From Aspidiotus rigidus (taxonomy: Eukaryota > Arthropoda > Insecta > Hemiptera > Diaspididae), in assembly GCA_035079385.1 (NCBI GenBank), contig JAVHKY010000030.1, positions 434,001 to 498,000 of the forward strand: a stretch of 64,000 bases of DNA, in the 5' to 3' direction. Shown here piece after piece: positions 1 to 11,394 of this stretch. Below the pieces are notes generated by a model, which did not search any database, was not told the origin of the DNA, and worked only from the letters and a program-made list of their open reading frames with translations. The position numbers and the translations under genes were made by a program. Numbering within the stretch: position 1 is the stretch's first letter; every line of letters begins with the position of its first letter.

Positions 1-2055
1 AAACATCAATCTTGAATTTTATGGAACATTCGTGAAAATTATATCAGTCGTGGAGATTAGGAATTGTAAAAAAACTTCAATAGGCTAGGGGACATTATTC
101 TTGAATGTGTTATCATGAAATAATTGTATAAATATTGATTAAATAAAAAAGTAATCCCCAAACGAATTATCATCAGGCGCGGATTCACGGGGAGCGACAA
201 GAGAGATATATCCCCTCCCAAAACCTCAAAAAAATGTTGAAATTCTGCAATTTGTCCATGGAGAAAATTTTTCAAACAATGGAATGTCCCCCAAAATGTA
301 CCCATGAATCTGCGACTGATCTTAATTAAAATTAGGGACATAGAGAGGGGATTGTTCAATTTATAAAAAATCGGGATGAATTGCATAATTTGTGCTTCTC
401 TTGGCGGTCGCTCCTGGAATTTTTTATACAATTTTTACTAATTTACGATGTTCATGAGTCTTAGTTTTCCTGCTGGAGCAGCGCAGTACCCGAAAATTCC
501 GCAAAAAACGAACTCCTACCTTCCTCTCGAAAAGATGTTGAAAAAAATCTATAGCTGAAACGGCACCAGTGAAAGTTCGAAAATTCGTCTCACTGATACA
601 AAATTGAATGTGTTTTCCTTTCCGCTCCTACCAATCATGGATAATATATCAGTATATGTGTAATTTCTATTTTGAGATATTTAAAAATTGCATACGTTGA
701 ATATTTTATCCTCTCTGTCTATACTGTTAAGAAATGTGATAAACACGAGCTTTCCTTAATAGTAATGAGGTTTTTTGGAAAGAAGTACGCATGAAGTCAC
801 CTGATTAAGCTCACAAGGATTGTCGGGAAGAGAAGTCGAAAAATGAAACTGGTTCTCGTTGGTGTGAAAAATTGTGATATCTTCGCTATTTAGCCAGAAA
901 TTGAAAAAAAAAAAGAAAAAAACCGTGGAAGAACCCTAAATTTGTCATCACGCGTAATTGGATGTTGTACGCTTGATCGCGCGAAGATGGACGATGACGT
1001 TGATTGATGAGGAGAACAAGAAAAAAATAACGTTCGCAAAAAATAAGACAGTCGTGTGAAATATGGCAAAAGAATGCTATTTTCTAGAACTTCATAGCGA
1101 CTATCGATGGCAATTATGCGAATGAACGCGAACTTGATATATTATCTTGCCTTGAAATAAGTTTTCTTCTAAAATTGGTCTGTTTTAGTATTTTCTCAAA
1201 ATGTGCGTCCAAAATCATGATCCTCTGTACTTGTTCGTCGGGAGTTCCAAACCATTGTAACTCCCCTCGACCTTGATCGGGAAAATCAGCTGTTTGAAAA
1301 TTCTAAAAATCCCACAGAGCAAAAAGATGAGAAAGAATTGCATAAAGCACCGGCTTCGATTACACCAGTGGCGGTCCCAGGAAATTTGCCCGAAGTAGGC
1401 CAACTTCAGGCCTGTGAATTGTTAGATAGGCCGAAAATTGGGAACGGGTGGGTGGCTAAGGGCTTGGGGCTCGGAATTTGAATTTTAGAGCAGGCCGAAG
1501 GGTAGGTCGTGAGATTTTCAACTAGCCTTGGTTTGCCCGGCCTTCCTTCTGAGGCCACATAATAGAAGTATGTTTCTTAAAATTTCCGAATAGCCGATTC
1601 TCCAGATCAAGGTTGAGTGGAGTTGAACAATGATTAGGAAATGGACTGACGTATTGTTAGGTGTTATGTGAGTAGCTGGATTACTTTTTCTGAAGTTGAA
1701 TTCCTACCGAATTTCTTCCAACGATTACCCTCTTCCCAATTCAGGCTGGCCAATCGCTAGCAGCGTTACGATCAGCAGAATTTAGAGCAGTTCGCATTGA
1801 AATAATCTTGAAATAACTTGGGAATGAAGCAACTTTGGAAAAAAGAAATTAAGAGAACAGAATTTGTAGAGCCTGCGCAAAGTCTTCTACAAATCATCTC
1901 TCATAAAAATTGTTTCGGATTGATGTGAGAAAACCTTCCGCCCACCAATTTTCTTGTTTTCGTAGTGCGCGATACTTTGTATCATTAATTCCTACGCAAA
2001 TATTTCAACGGGGTAGAACGATCGGAATTGGCCGACTCGAGCAATGAATGAAATT
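1..2055. other. No gene recognised
   Basis: I see no supportable gene here. Reading frames are short and have no recognisable motif. A stretch at about 1367-1390 begins CAGTGGCGGTCCCAGG, which resembles the generic end of many hAT-type elements, but I found no matching opposite end or target duplication. The left flank of the complete hAT element lies at the end of this stretch. Confidence 0.5.
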
Positions 2056-2063
2056 ATTATCAT
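2056..2063. repeat. Left target-site duplication of hAT element (attatcat)
   Basis: These eight bases, attatcat, directly precede the left terminal inverted repeat. They recur exactly after the right end at 6858-6865. An 8-bp duplication is the diagnostic length for hAT-superfamily insertion. Confidence 0.95.
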
Positions 2064-2079
2064 CAAGGCATTTAAGCTA
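2064..2079. repeat. hAT left terminal inverted repeat
   Basis: CAAGGCATTTAAGCTA, identical over 16 bases to the reverse complement of 6842-6857. It sits directly inside the 8-bp duplication. After base 16 the two ends diverge. Confidence 0.95.
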
Positions 2080-2215
2080 AAAGATTTAGCTTCAGCTTTC
2101 AGCTATAGCTTACATCCTTGAGAAGTTCAGCTTTGGCTTCCAGCTTTCAGCGTTTTCATGAATAAAGCTCGCTTTCGGCTTGTTTTTGGCTAGCTTTTGG
2201 CTTGTTTGATAAAAC
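2080..2215. repeat. hAT left subterminal repeats
   Basis: About eight close copies of a GCTT-core motif (variants AGCTTTCAGCT, GGCTAGCTTTTGGCT, GCTTTCGGCTTG) are packed into about 135 bases next to the left end. The same motif in the same + strand orientation fills the right end (6735-6841). By analogy with other hAT elements these are probably transposase-binding sites. That role is inferred. Confidence 0.7.
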
Positions 2216-2488
2216 TCCAATGGCTCCCTCTTTTAATATTAAAATTTGATTTAGTATTCAAATACTTGAAAAAAACAAATGTTGGGTAGAAATTTGTGAT
2301 TAAAACTTCAATAATGAATATTTTTCAGTTGTTAGTCAGATCAAAATTACACTTAGCTTAAGGGGTATGCTCTTGTACAATAGTTACCCTGTTACCCTAT
2401 GCCTTGGTGATTTTCAGTGCTAAGACTGCTAAGAATGTTTTTGATTTCTAAATCATTGGCTGAACCGCTGAAATGCTGAATAATACAT

Positions 2489-2494
2489 TTTATT
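2489..2494 (-). promoter_or_regulatory. Possible polyadenylation signal of the hAT transcript
   Basis: AATAAA on the - strand, about 160 bases downstream of the transposase stop codon and still inside the element. Such hexamers are frequent in AT-rich DNA, so only the position supports it. Confidence 0.3.
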
Positions 2495-2653
2495 TAAACT
2501 TACAGTTACATCATGCAAGTAGTTCAGATCTTGTATAAGTTGTATTCAAATAATTAACTTTCAAATTTCAAAATTCAAATTGTAAATTAAGTATAAACTA
2601 CAAAGTCTTATCAAACTAAATTATGTGTGATTCATATTGAAGTTTCATTTATA

Positions 2654-5600
2654 TCATTTCTTTGGATACAATGCTTTCAATTTAAGTAAAACGTCAAGAT
2701 TGACTTTGAGGAATAAAATTTTGTCTATGGTCGATGCTTTCAGCGAGTATCGCCTATCTGACAGCAAGTGATTTAATAATGAAAAAAGTCGCTCAACAGT
2801 GACTTGAGTGCCAGGTACGCCAAACACTATTTGTGCAACTTCATACAGCTCAGGATGATCTCTCTTTTTTTTTTCCCAAAATTGCAAAACATTTAGGTTA
2901 GGCTTTACTTTTTCAACAAAATGAAGAGTGCGGCACATCACTTTAAATTCAAGAGCGTCAGGTCCACTCTTCAACCCTTTACTCTGTCGTCTCAATTCCG
3001 CTTCACAAGCCCATCGTTTTTCTGCTGGATCTACTTCAGAACAATCTGAATTCAGTGACTGGGGTAGAGATTCGTTTTCTGAATTTTCATGAGAGTCTTC
3101 ATCTTGAAATTCGTTCTTTGCATCGACTGTTCTCTTCCTACCTAGAACACCAGACAAAGAGGAAATAAATATTCCTGTATTTGTTTCATAGACTTGAACC
3201 CTAAATTTGAACACTATAAAATCTATATACTACAGCTACAGGTGCGTGGTTCAAACAATATTCAATATTTACCTTCTATTTTATTGTGCAACCAAAGAAG
3301 ATGATTAATGGCGGTATCTCGTTCAAATTCTGATAAATCAAAATTATAGCGGGGGTCTAAGAATTTAGCTGCAAGAAAGACTTCATTGTTTTCAAAAATT
3401 TCCTCGCGCCTCTTGATCAAATTATTCAAGATTTCTTGAGAGAAAGCATTGCCTGAAATATCAACATCAAAACATAATTGTACTGGATGTAAACAATAGA
3501 GAAAATGAAGGGAAATAAATGCATACCCAAATCAGATAATTCCATTTGACAGACATTATATATTGTGTAAATGTCTGTTAATGTTATACTCGCTTTTTGT
3601 AACTTTATACAAGCCTTTGCAATGGGTTGGAAACAGAGAACAATTTCTTCAATGAGTGTCCAAGATTGTGGGGTCAGAAACAGCTCAATATTCACTCCAC
3701 TGTATTCGTCACAAAATGAACGATAATCATTATACAATAATTTCATCATATCATAAGTTGAATTCCATCTGAAAGAAATTACCAAGAGATAGAATTTAAT
3801 TTTCATCTTGTGTTAAAATTGAATTATTTACAATTTTGAGTACCTATCCATAATTTACTCTTCAGAACAACATGAAATGCAACAAATTTCTACTCCTCAA
3901 GGCTCAAACTGGCAAGAGATTATTGGTTCTAATCTCCACTAGAGGAACACAAATTTGCTTCTTTTTTGGTTGTTTTAGTTTTAGATACTCGAATGAATAA
4001 AGGAGAAAATTATCATCACTATTGCTTTTTACTAGAAGTCATATCATTAATGATGAACATAGAGCTAAGGCTGGTTGAACATTTAGAATAGTTGAAATCA
4101 GAAAAATGAAAATGAATTAGATTACCTAGTTGGGCAATCCAATATAGGTTTCTTCAATCCATGTTTTCGGCGTAAATTAGCAATTGTTGGCTTACGTAGA
4201 GCTTTCACGACCTGTCGACCCTCATCAATGGCTTCCAAGTGCTTCTTTATTGTGCAGTTCTTATTTATAGTTTCAGCATTACCAATTTTCAAAGAATCTC
4301 CCATGCATAACATCAATTTATGCGCGGCGCAACGAACGTCTAAAAATAAAAAATGTATTTGAAATTCAATTGTCCTAGTTGTAGCAATAGTTGGAGAATT
4401 GGAGGCAAATTAGCGTTAACTCTAGACTTTTACAGGTTATAAGTATGCACTCACTTGTGATAGAATTGCCACACCATTCAACATTTTCAATTTCATTCAT
4501 CAATTTTGAGGCGTCTGTAATGGCGTCAACAGGACCATCTAGGAGTCGCGAAAAGTACGTCTCAGAGCTACCGTACTCAGCTTCTTCAAAGTCGTTATGC
4601 CACCCTGAAATTTCTTCCGGTTGACATTCAGATTTATCTTTAGGCTGAGAGAAATCTTCAACAAGTCTCGCTGCGCAACACAGGTCCGAACCATTATCAG
4701 TTGTAATTGTATATATTTGTTGCACAGACACATCAAATCTTTGCAGCTCAGTTAGAAGTGCATTTCGCAAGTAGATACCAGTGTGGCTCTCTTGTAATGG
4801 TATTACACCTAGGGTTACAATAATCATTTCACCCTTATAGGCAAATTGGGCATTGGTTCCAATAAACGAGCGGTCAAATCTAGTGACACAGTCAGCTTTC
4901 AGAGAAAACATTCGACCTTTTAATACATTTTTCAAAATGGTACTCAGTTCTTCATAAGCTTCATCAATAATATCAACCACAAATGGATAATTAATTCGTA
5001 GTTCGAGAGCCTTCTCATACGGAGCCGCAAACTGTCGAAACCACTCATCATTGACTATTGTCAGCGGTCGGGAATTCACCGTAACCATACGTAAAATTGA
5101 TTCCATCAATTCTCGTTTTCGAACATAGGCAACTTTTGGTTTCTCAGGTGAGCTTCTTACTGGAAAATGAAACATTATCTTTTCTCGCGGTGAACGTGGA
5201 TCATTACAAGCATGATGAAGCACAGATGCATCACTTTCAGACTTTTCAGTCTCATCAAATAATAACTTCAATCGTTTTGGTTTTGATTCTTCATGCCCAG
5301 CTTCGGAAGAAATGTATTTTTTGAATGCTTCAGGGTGGCATTTTTGAACATGATTTTTAAGATTGCTGGCTTTATTCCCCTAAAAATAAAAGTAAGATAG
5401 TTCAATACGTATTAAAAAAGAATCAGCAGTAAGTTCGATATCAATAAATTGAGGCTACTGGGTGAGGTGATACAATCTAGTTTAGATGAAAACAGAAATT
5501 ATATAAAACGTAACTTGATCGATTTTGGAAACAAAACATTTCCAATTCTCAAATTGCAAGTGCTACACACCTTTAAAACTTTGCAGCATTTTTGTTTTTC

Positions 5601-5753
5601 TATTCTGTCCTCATCAAGTTCTTCTTCGTCACACTTAAAATCTTTGATTTGTAAGGGATCTTCAACAAACAGCTGGCAAGTACTTGTATCATCTCTACGG
5701 TTGTAAAGAAAGTATTTGCTATCCCGAATTCGACAATTCTTATGTCGACCCAT
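2654..5753 (-). CDS. hAT transposase with BED-like zinc finger (ORF2), six exons
   Basis: Predicted exons, in transcript order, are 5753-5571, 5379-4455, 4339-4126, 3768-3527, 3452-3273 and 3213-2654. All introns are GT-AG, phases agree, and the sum is 2,304 nt or 767 aa with no internal stop. The N-terminus (about 20-76) has a BED-like finger: aromatic residues in SKYFLYN, C57, then GNKASNLKNH with H71 and H76; the first zinc cysteine is uncertain. The catalytic core shows SLKADC (D224) and TTDNG (D289), followed by VRCAAH (371-376), TRWNST (440-445) and FLDPR (552-556). The C-terminal hATC dimerisation region runs from W694 through VERLFS (E722) to about 755. These are the landmarks of hAT transposases, which cut and paste the element in the nucleus. 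The chosen ATG overlaps the end of ORF1 by 14 nt. I did not pin down the third catalytic acid by eye. The frame looks intact, so it could be active or under selection. Confidence 0.92.
5740..5753 (-). promoter_or_regulatory. ORF1 stop / ORF2 start overlap (ATGGGTCGACATAA)
   Basis: The transposase ATG (5753-5751) lies 8 nt before the ORF1 stop TAA (5742-5740) in another frame, so the two coding regions overlap by 14 nt in one exon. The arrangement suits leaky scanning, termination-reinitiation or separate promoters; the sequence alone does not tell which. No in-frame fusion of the two ORFs can be made with the splice sites I see. Confidence 0.7.
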
Positions 5754-6276
5754 TGTTATCACTATCAGTCTCAGATTCCGAAGCTTCAACTATAAGAGAA
5801 GAAAAAAGTTACACATCAGAATTACAAAGCTCATAATAATAGGATGAATAATAATTTCTAGGATAAAAAATCAACAAACCTTCCCAATCCTTCCAATCTC
5901 TAGTCAGTAATACGTGCAGCCGATCTAACAGGTCGTAAAGTTCGTAATCGCCGATATTCTCTTGAAAATTATTTATACCAAATAATTTCTTCTCTTCAAC
6001 GGCTGTTATTGCACCAGTATTCGAATTCTTTACAAGTTTCTCAAGAATGAAGAGGTAGGTGTACGGCTCTATGCCTTGTTGACTTCTGAAAGGAAGGCCA
6101 CGATCTTCGCAAAATTCAATTGTCCTAAATTTGATGATGAAGACGTTAGATTACAGCCTCACAGATGTATTCCTCAATAAATTTGGCACTCATTTGTAGT
6201 TATTCAGTACTCACCGTTGTTCAATTGGATTCCTGGGATCTATAAGTAGAGTCACACGCACAGGATGGCTAGACAT
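5740..6276 (-). CDS. hAT ORF1, 118-aa protein of unknown function, three exons
   Basis: Predicted exons are 6276-6215, 6124-5880 and 5789-5740, with 90-bp GT-AG introns (donors CG/GTGAGT and AAG/GTTTGT; acceptors TTTAG/G and TATAG/TT). Spliced they give 357 nt: ATG, 118 codons without a stop, then TAA. The protein starts MSSHPVRVTLLIDPRNPIEQ. It has an amphipathic middle (EPYTYLFILEKLVK, then ENIGDYELYDLLDRLHVLL) and ends with a tryptophan pair (WKDWE) and an acidic serine-rich tail (EASESETDSDNN). I see no DNA-binding or catalytic motif and do not recognise the family. It lies upstream of the transposase in the same orientation, and its third exon also carries the transposase start. Possible roles are a transposase cofactor or regulator, or an N-terminal module joined by unseen alternative splicing. 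Exon structure is well supported; function is unknown. Confidence 0.75.
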
Positions 6277-6293
6277 ACCCTCTTTCAAATCTC

Positions 6294-6310
6294 AAGAGTA
6301 TTATACTCTT
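6294..6310. promoter_or_regulatory. 17-nt palindrome upstream of hAT ORF1
   Basis: AAGAGTATTATACTCTT is a perfect palindrome around a single central base, ending 18 bp upstream of the ORF1 ATG. It contains a TATA-like core on either strand. It may be a promoter element or protein-binding site. If its TATA core sets the start site, transcripts would begin close to or after the ORF1 ATG. Confidence 0.45.
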
Positions 6311-6321
6311 TTTACAGTTTT

Positions 6322-6337
6322 GAGAGAGTACTCTCTC
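6322..6337. promoter_or_regulatory. 16-bp GA/TC palindrome upstream of hAT ORF1
   Basis: GAGAGAGTACTCTCTC is a perfect 16-bp palindrome, 11 bp beyond the AAGAGTAT palindrome and 46 bp upstream of the ORF1 ATG. The GAGAG repeats resemble GAGA-factor sites. It may belong to the element's promoter. Confidence 0.4.
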
Positions 6338-6734
6338 TAGTTTTCCCTCGAAATTGAAAATTGAAATTGTTGAAAATCTTCTCAGTGTTCTCCGGTTGAA
6401 TTGAAACTTGAAATTGATATTAAAAAGAAAACAAATCCACGAGACCACGAGGCTAGGATAAGCGATAAGAAAGATCTCAGCAGGTAGGTCATCATGGTAC
6501 CGGTTAGGGTTAACAACACTTTTAGCTTAGCAACTTAGCAGCTGCAGTCTGCCTCTGCCAGTTGAATATTGATTATTGTAATTTGAAAAAAATATGTAAT
6601 TGAAAGAAATTCTCTCAAAAATAAAACGCTCAGAAGAAGTCACAAGTTCGTTCAACGCGGAAATTTGAGAAAAACTGAATAATGTAAAAAATTATCCAAT
6701 CTTTTGGAAGCGGAAAGCCAGTCAAAAAAATTTG

Positions 6735-6841
6735 GCTTTTTTCAGATTTGGCTACCAACATGAGCAAAATGGCTAGCTTTTAGCTTCAGCTTTTTCTTCC
6801 AAAATACGGCTAGCTTTCGGCTATTGGATTTCGCTTTCAGC
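6735..6841. repeat. hAT right subterminal repeats
   Basis: Several copies of the GCTTT/GGCTAGCTTT/GCTTTCGGCT motif as at the left end, in the same + strand orientation. They stop at the right inverted repeat. Unlike the terminal repeats they are direct rather than inverted between the two ends. Confidence 0.7.
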
Positions 6842-6857
6842 TAGCTTAAATGCCTTG
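6842..6857. repeat. hAT right terminal inverted repeat
   Basis: TAGCTTAAATGCCTTG, the exact reverse complement of 2064-2079, followed directly by the second copy of the target duplication. Confidence 0.95.
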
Positions 6858-6865
6858 ATTATCAT
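6858..6865. repeat. Right target-site duplication of hAT element (attatcat)
   Basis: An exact copy of the eight bases at 2056-2063, directly after the right inverted repeat. Confidence 0.95.
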
Positions 6866-9800
6866 AAAGGTTGACAGAATGAGATTTTCTATGTATGTGT
6901 CATCTTGATCTATTTCAAAGAAAGGCACTGATGCCAAAATGAAATTTTCAGTTTGATGAATCTTCACTTGATTTTTATTATCGTATACATTCGTAGAATT
7001 CATTTCCGTTCGACAATTCACCTAAATGCCAACATCTTAGTCACCTGTTGTGCTAATATTATTCCACGCGGTAGGAGGTGGTACAAGGGTTCTGAAATAC
7101 TTGATTTCCGGTCACGGAACATTTGTGGTGAGTTGATGATTTCCCTGATTTTGTGACGGATTGATGACCTAATTACGTGCGTTTCCTTGTGTTTTGATTA
7201 CTCGTATGACGTTTGCAGGGATAGCGTGAATTCCTTATGAAGTGGCGCGATGGGATGAATGTCACTAATTTTGGCCTCAATACCTGAGAACATCAGCATG
7301 AATTTGTAAGGTCGATTTTACCCGCATTCAAATCATTTTTTCATTTTCGTGAGAGTTCTGACCCTCGCGGTATGGCACCAGAACGGCGCAGCATGTTCTT
7401 TTGAGCAGAGTTCAATCGCAATCATTGTGTGATCAATTTTTGTTGTGTTTAGTTGTAAATGCGTTTATTTTGTTTCTGCTCGATCCGTGACTTTTGAAAA
7501 TAAAGTGTGCTACATAAGATCTATTCATAATAATATTTTCATTTCTTTATTAATTCGTAATTTGGGGCTACTGTCTTCAAATCACAAAGTTTCGGTTTGA
7601 ATTTTCATATCAAATTTACTCCAAAATAGGTAAGCGTTGTCATTGTATTGTTCTACTTGTACATTATAATATTCCTATTGGCATCGCATAAAGTGAATTC
7701 AGTGTGATAGACGATGGTTTTGGGGCATAGGTATTAGTTTGTGGATTGGGAGATTTCAGATCAACGCAAGTAAACTTTTGAGGACTGGACTGAACAATAG
7801 CAAAGTGGAAAGACGTTTCAACCAATGACACGGGTAAACTTCAGGATGCTAAAGAATAATGATTGTGTTTTATTTTCATGATGAATACCCTATGAAATCT
7901 CAAAGCCAATGAGCTAGGTGCTACAAGCAATGCCTAATTCTCTTGGCTGTCATCGAATGTAAACTCACAAAAGTCTCCTATTTCGACAAACGGTATATGT
8001 GGCGCCGAGTTTTTGATATAGTCTGGATTCTGATTTACTGTTACAGGTGACGTGTATGATGTAGGAAAGTTTTCAGCTCGTGAATAGAATTTTTTTCTAT
8101 AGAGTTGTCTCGAATTTCCGCGACTAAGTTTCCTCGGTACGACGAACTCTTTTCAGTTTGTTTCAACCTTGTTAAAAGTTTGTTTTCGTCAGTGTTTTTC
8201 CTGCTTCGTGAATTAAAAAGCGTTAACATTAGCTGTACACCTCGTGTAGACATTGTAATTATCGACAAAAATTATAGGCGATATCGAACTTTCGTGGTGT
8301 ATGTATATATAGTATGCCTATATGAATGTAATCAAATGACAACGCGTGTAGTTTGCGAAGTTGATGAAAGTTGGGTGTAGATTACTTCTAACGTATTGTG
8401 AAGTTGACACAGAAAGTGGAATTTATGTTACGATCTGAATAAAAGGGTTAATAAAAATCTTCCATATCGTAAAACTTTTACAAAATATGGTATTAGAAAA
8501 GAAAGTGATGTGTATCATAGGGTACCAAAATAAAAAATTGTCTGGTCTGGAGTAAAGTGAAGAATACTTTTATTTTTTGTTACTACCAGGGTCACCCTCT
8601 TCTGCCGAATGATCAGGTAGAATAGAAATCTATTCAACCCTTCTCCAGATTGGGGTAAGATTTTAGGTAGGTATCTTTTTTTCTTTGTAATGTGAAAAAA
8701 CATTACCTAGTCGTTATCGTCGCTTTTTGTTTGTCTGTCTGTCAATGCTGGTATTAGGAAAAAAGTTTTTTCTTCTTTTCTATATTGATGGAGATTCGAA
8801 ATTCGCAGGTATGCTGGTTTTCTTGGGGTGGATGAAGATTAAGGATCTCAAAAATTGCTGCATGGCCTCTTCTTACCTGCTGCTCGTTCACAATGGTAAA
8901 ATAAGGGTTATCCTAAAAAATCTTTTTTTTTTTTCTTCATCGCGTTGTAGAACATTCCCATTGAGGGTTGATGAAATACCTTATTTTATCGTACTCGAAG
9001 TAACTGAAAAAGAATAGGTCATCGTCTTCTTCTGGTGCGATTTTTTATCGGTCAACGCATTATATCTACTTCTAATTTGTGTCTATTTCGTCCAGTTTTG
9101 TGTAGGTCGTTAGCATCGCCGCTTATCTGTGTGTACTGTATATTGTTGTATAACTCGCGATAATGTAGACTGTGCACGACGTAGTGTGGGTCAGTAGGTA
9201 ACCAAAAAGGAGTTAATTAATCGACATCCAGGTGAATTGCTTGGTGACACGATCGAACGGCCGTTTCGCGTATGGGTTTAAATAATGTACACGAAGTTGT
9301 ATTTCTCCTCTTTCCGCACACGGTGTTAGTGTCGAGTTGGATAAGTAGAGTAAGCGCCGCCGTTTGTCGACGTCTATCCATCCTTGTGTATACATACGGT
9401 GTAACCTATTTTCATTCGGAGAGTCCTCGGAATAGATAGGTCGACCTAGTTATGAAAATAATCACGTATATATGATACACTACGTATAGATATATTCACG
9501 GTATATAACACGGTTTATATTATATATATTCAAAGTTGAGGAGAAATGAACGCGAGAGTGAGAGAACGAGAAAAGGAAACTTCGATGTTGAAAAGATATA
9601 ATATGTATACGTATAGAAGGCGAAGATGAAACAAAAAGATATGAAAAAATTGAACTAATTTGTACTTATTACTGAAAAAGAAAGGAAAGAATGAACGAGG
9701 GATGAGGAGAGGGATAGAGAAAATAGTAACGATCGTATACAGTTTTAATAACATAATGTTATAATGATGGAGGAATAGGAATTTTATGAAAGTGTGTTAT

Positions 9801-11100
9801 TCGTAACGTATGTTGTTGGTAACTGTACGTAGGTGTGTGTACAGGGACTGTTCTATAGGTCGATCGAATTGTTCGTGTTGGCCCTTAAGCAGGATGAAGG
9901 TTTTTTATCGGTCGATCGACTGTCGACTGAAGTGAAGTGTGTGTGTATATGTTTTATGATAATATACAATACGTTCTCGAAAAAATTCAGATGACCTCGT
10001 TCGTCCCGGGATCCTTATTTAGAGAAATACGTAATGACGTCACCGATCTAACTAGTGGCAACGAATTTCGCTGTATAAAGTATTAATTTTTAAGAAGGTT
10101 TTCGACCACCTACCCTTCGATTTTTATTCGCGAAATAGTTCGTCGAAAGAATTTCTTATTGCTTAAACGACTTATATATGTATGTATAGGAATGTAAAAT
10201 ACACCCGTCAGCGGTCCGATAAGATAACGATGAGGCACTTGTGTTACACGAGAAGGATGTCATATTTGTTCTTTTCAAGGTTCGTCGCGCGGAATGAGTA
10301 GAATAGCCTTTTTTTAGGTTCTGCGTAATAATATGATGCGAAAAGATGCGCCGTGGCCCGTATTTTTCGTACATAAACAAACGCCTTACCCGGAAATTTA
10401 GATCACGATTCGATGTGGAGAACGTAAAGCGAAAGGCGCTTATTTTACGTGCTCTATAATAAAATGAAGAGAATTGTGGTATAGTCGTTGTTCGATTTCA
10501 AGTATGGATTGAGAAATTATAGTTTGTGGAATGTAGTCTACAGTTTTATTTGTAGAAATCCCTTGTAACTTGTACAACTATTCGTGTCATGTCTTGCGTG
10601 TCTTGACCCTCGCAGATGTATAGTGCGATGTATCTATAATTGCTTTATAGTGAACTTTTGATCACCTTATTGGCGATTTGCAGTGTCATTTATACCTTTA
10701 GGGTGACCTTCAGAAAAAGTTTGAAGTGTGCTGCATGCGCTAGTGTCCAGCCTTCATTTCTAAATTTTTCTTTCGCAACTTTTCCTTACCACTCTTTAAA
10801 TAAATTGGTCCTGATTCAGACAAAAATTCATTTTTTAGTCGAGGTATAATGAGATATAAAGAGTCGAAAATTGGAGCGACTGTTGAGGACTACCGCCTTT
10901 CCCTCCTCTTTGAGCGCCATCTCCACGCCCTGAACACTATCGCCTCTGAAACAGGGGCTTATGAGCGTGCACGCTCCTCCAGCACCGGTATCCATCTTTC
11001 AGGGCATTGCATCGAGAGTCCGGAGAGCTCGAATTGAGAGTGGCCTGGCCCCATCTTCTCCTTGGGGTCGGCGCGCTGTGCAATGTCCGTCAATGAGGCA
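6866..11100. other. No gene recognised
   Basis: Unique-looking non-coding sequence. From about 8.9 to 10.5 kb it becomes rich in CpG and in cgta/tata runs, unlike the AT-rich flanks. Open frames are all under 100 codons with no familiar motif. A TGACGTCA palindrome occurs at 10035. The last 250 bases may belong to the LINE remnant that follows. Confidence 0.5.
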
Positions 11101-11394
11101 CTACGAAGGCTTACTTAACTGACCGAGGGAGTACTCAGCACTCAACCTGGAATTTAGGTAGTCCTGTACCATAAACGCACGCGTATATACTCCTCCACCA
11201 GAGTTCTCAGCAACCACTGGGAGCTCACTAGGAGCTAACCAGTCGCGACTCTGGCTTCTCGGACGGGGGTTTCTTCCTCGACTTCTTCTTTGTTTGGCGT
11301 CTTTTTGTTTTCTTAGTGCCCTGTGTTTGGCCGTGCCGATGTTGGTGCTAGTAGCAGCAGCATGGGCCATGGTACACGTAGATGTGAGAGGCTA

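Larger units (their letters stand above)
2064..6857 (-). mobile_element. Complete hAT-superfamily DNA transposon, two ORFs
   Basis: A 4,794-bp element bounded by perfect 16-bp inverted repeats (CAAGGCATTTAAGCTA at 2064-2079 and its complement at 6842-6857) and a perfect 8-bp target-site duplication. It encodes, on the - strand, a small ORF1 (118 aa, unrecognised) and a 767-aa BED-like/hAT transposase (ORF2). Both are split by short GT-AG introns, and both give open frames with consistent phases when spliced. Sequence beside both ends is full of short GCTTT..GCT motifs, probably transposase-binding sites. The exact duplication and uninterrupted frames suggest a recent insertion that may be autonomous. 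The hAT assignment is firm from the ends and the transposase motifs; the subfamily is not determined. It lies about 40 kb upstream of the first visible rdx exon. Confidence 0.95.

Noticed and set aside
57..431. 124-codon frame on the - strand
   Set aside because: About one frame of this length is expected by chance at this base composition; no motif seen.
1367..1560. Possible hAT-type end (CAGTGGCGG...) starting a small element
   Set aside because: No matching inverted end and no 8-bp duplication could be found.
3426..3806. Separate small genes at 3426-3806, 4122-4316 and 2654-3214
   Set aside because: They are exons of one hAT transposase; splice sites and phases join them exactly.
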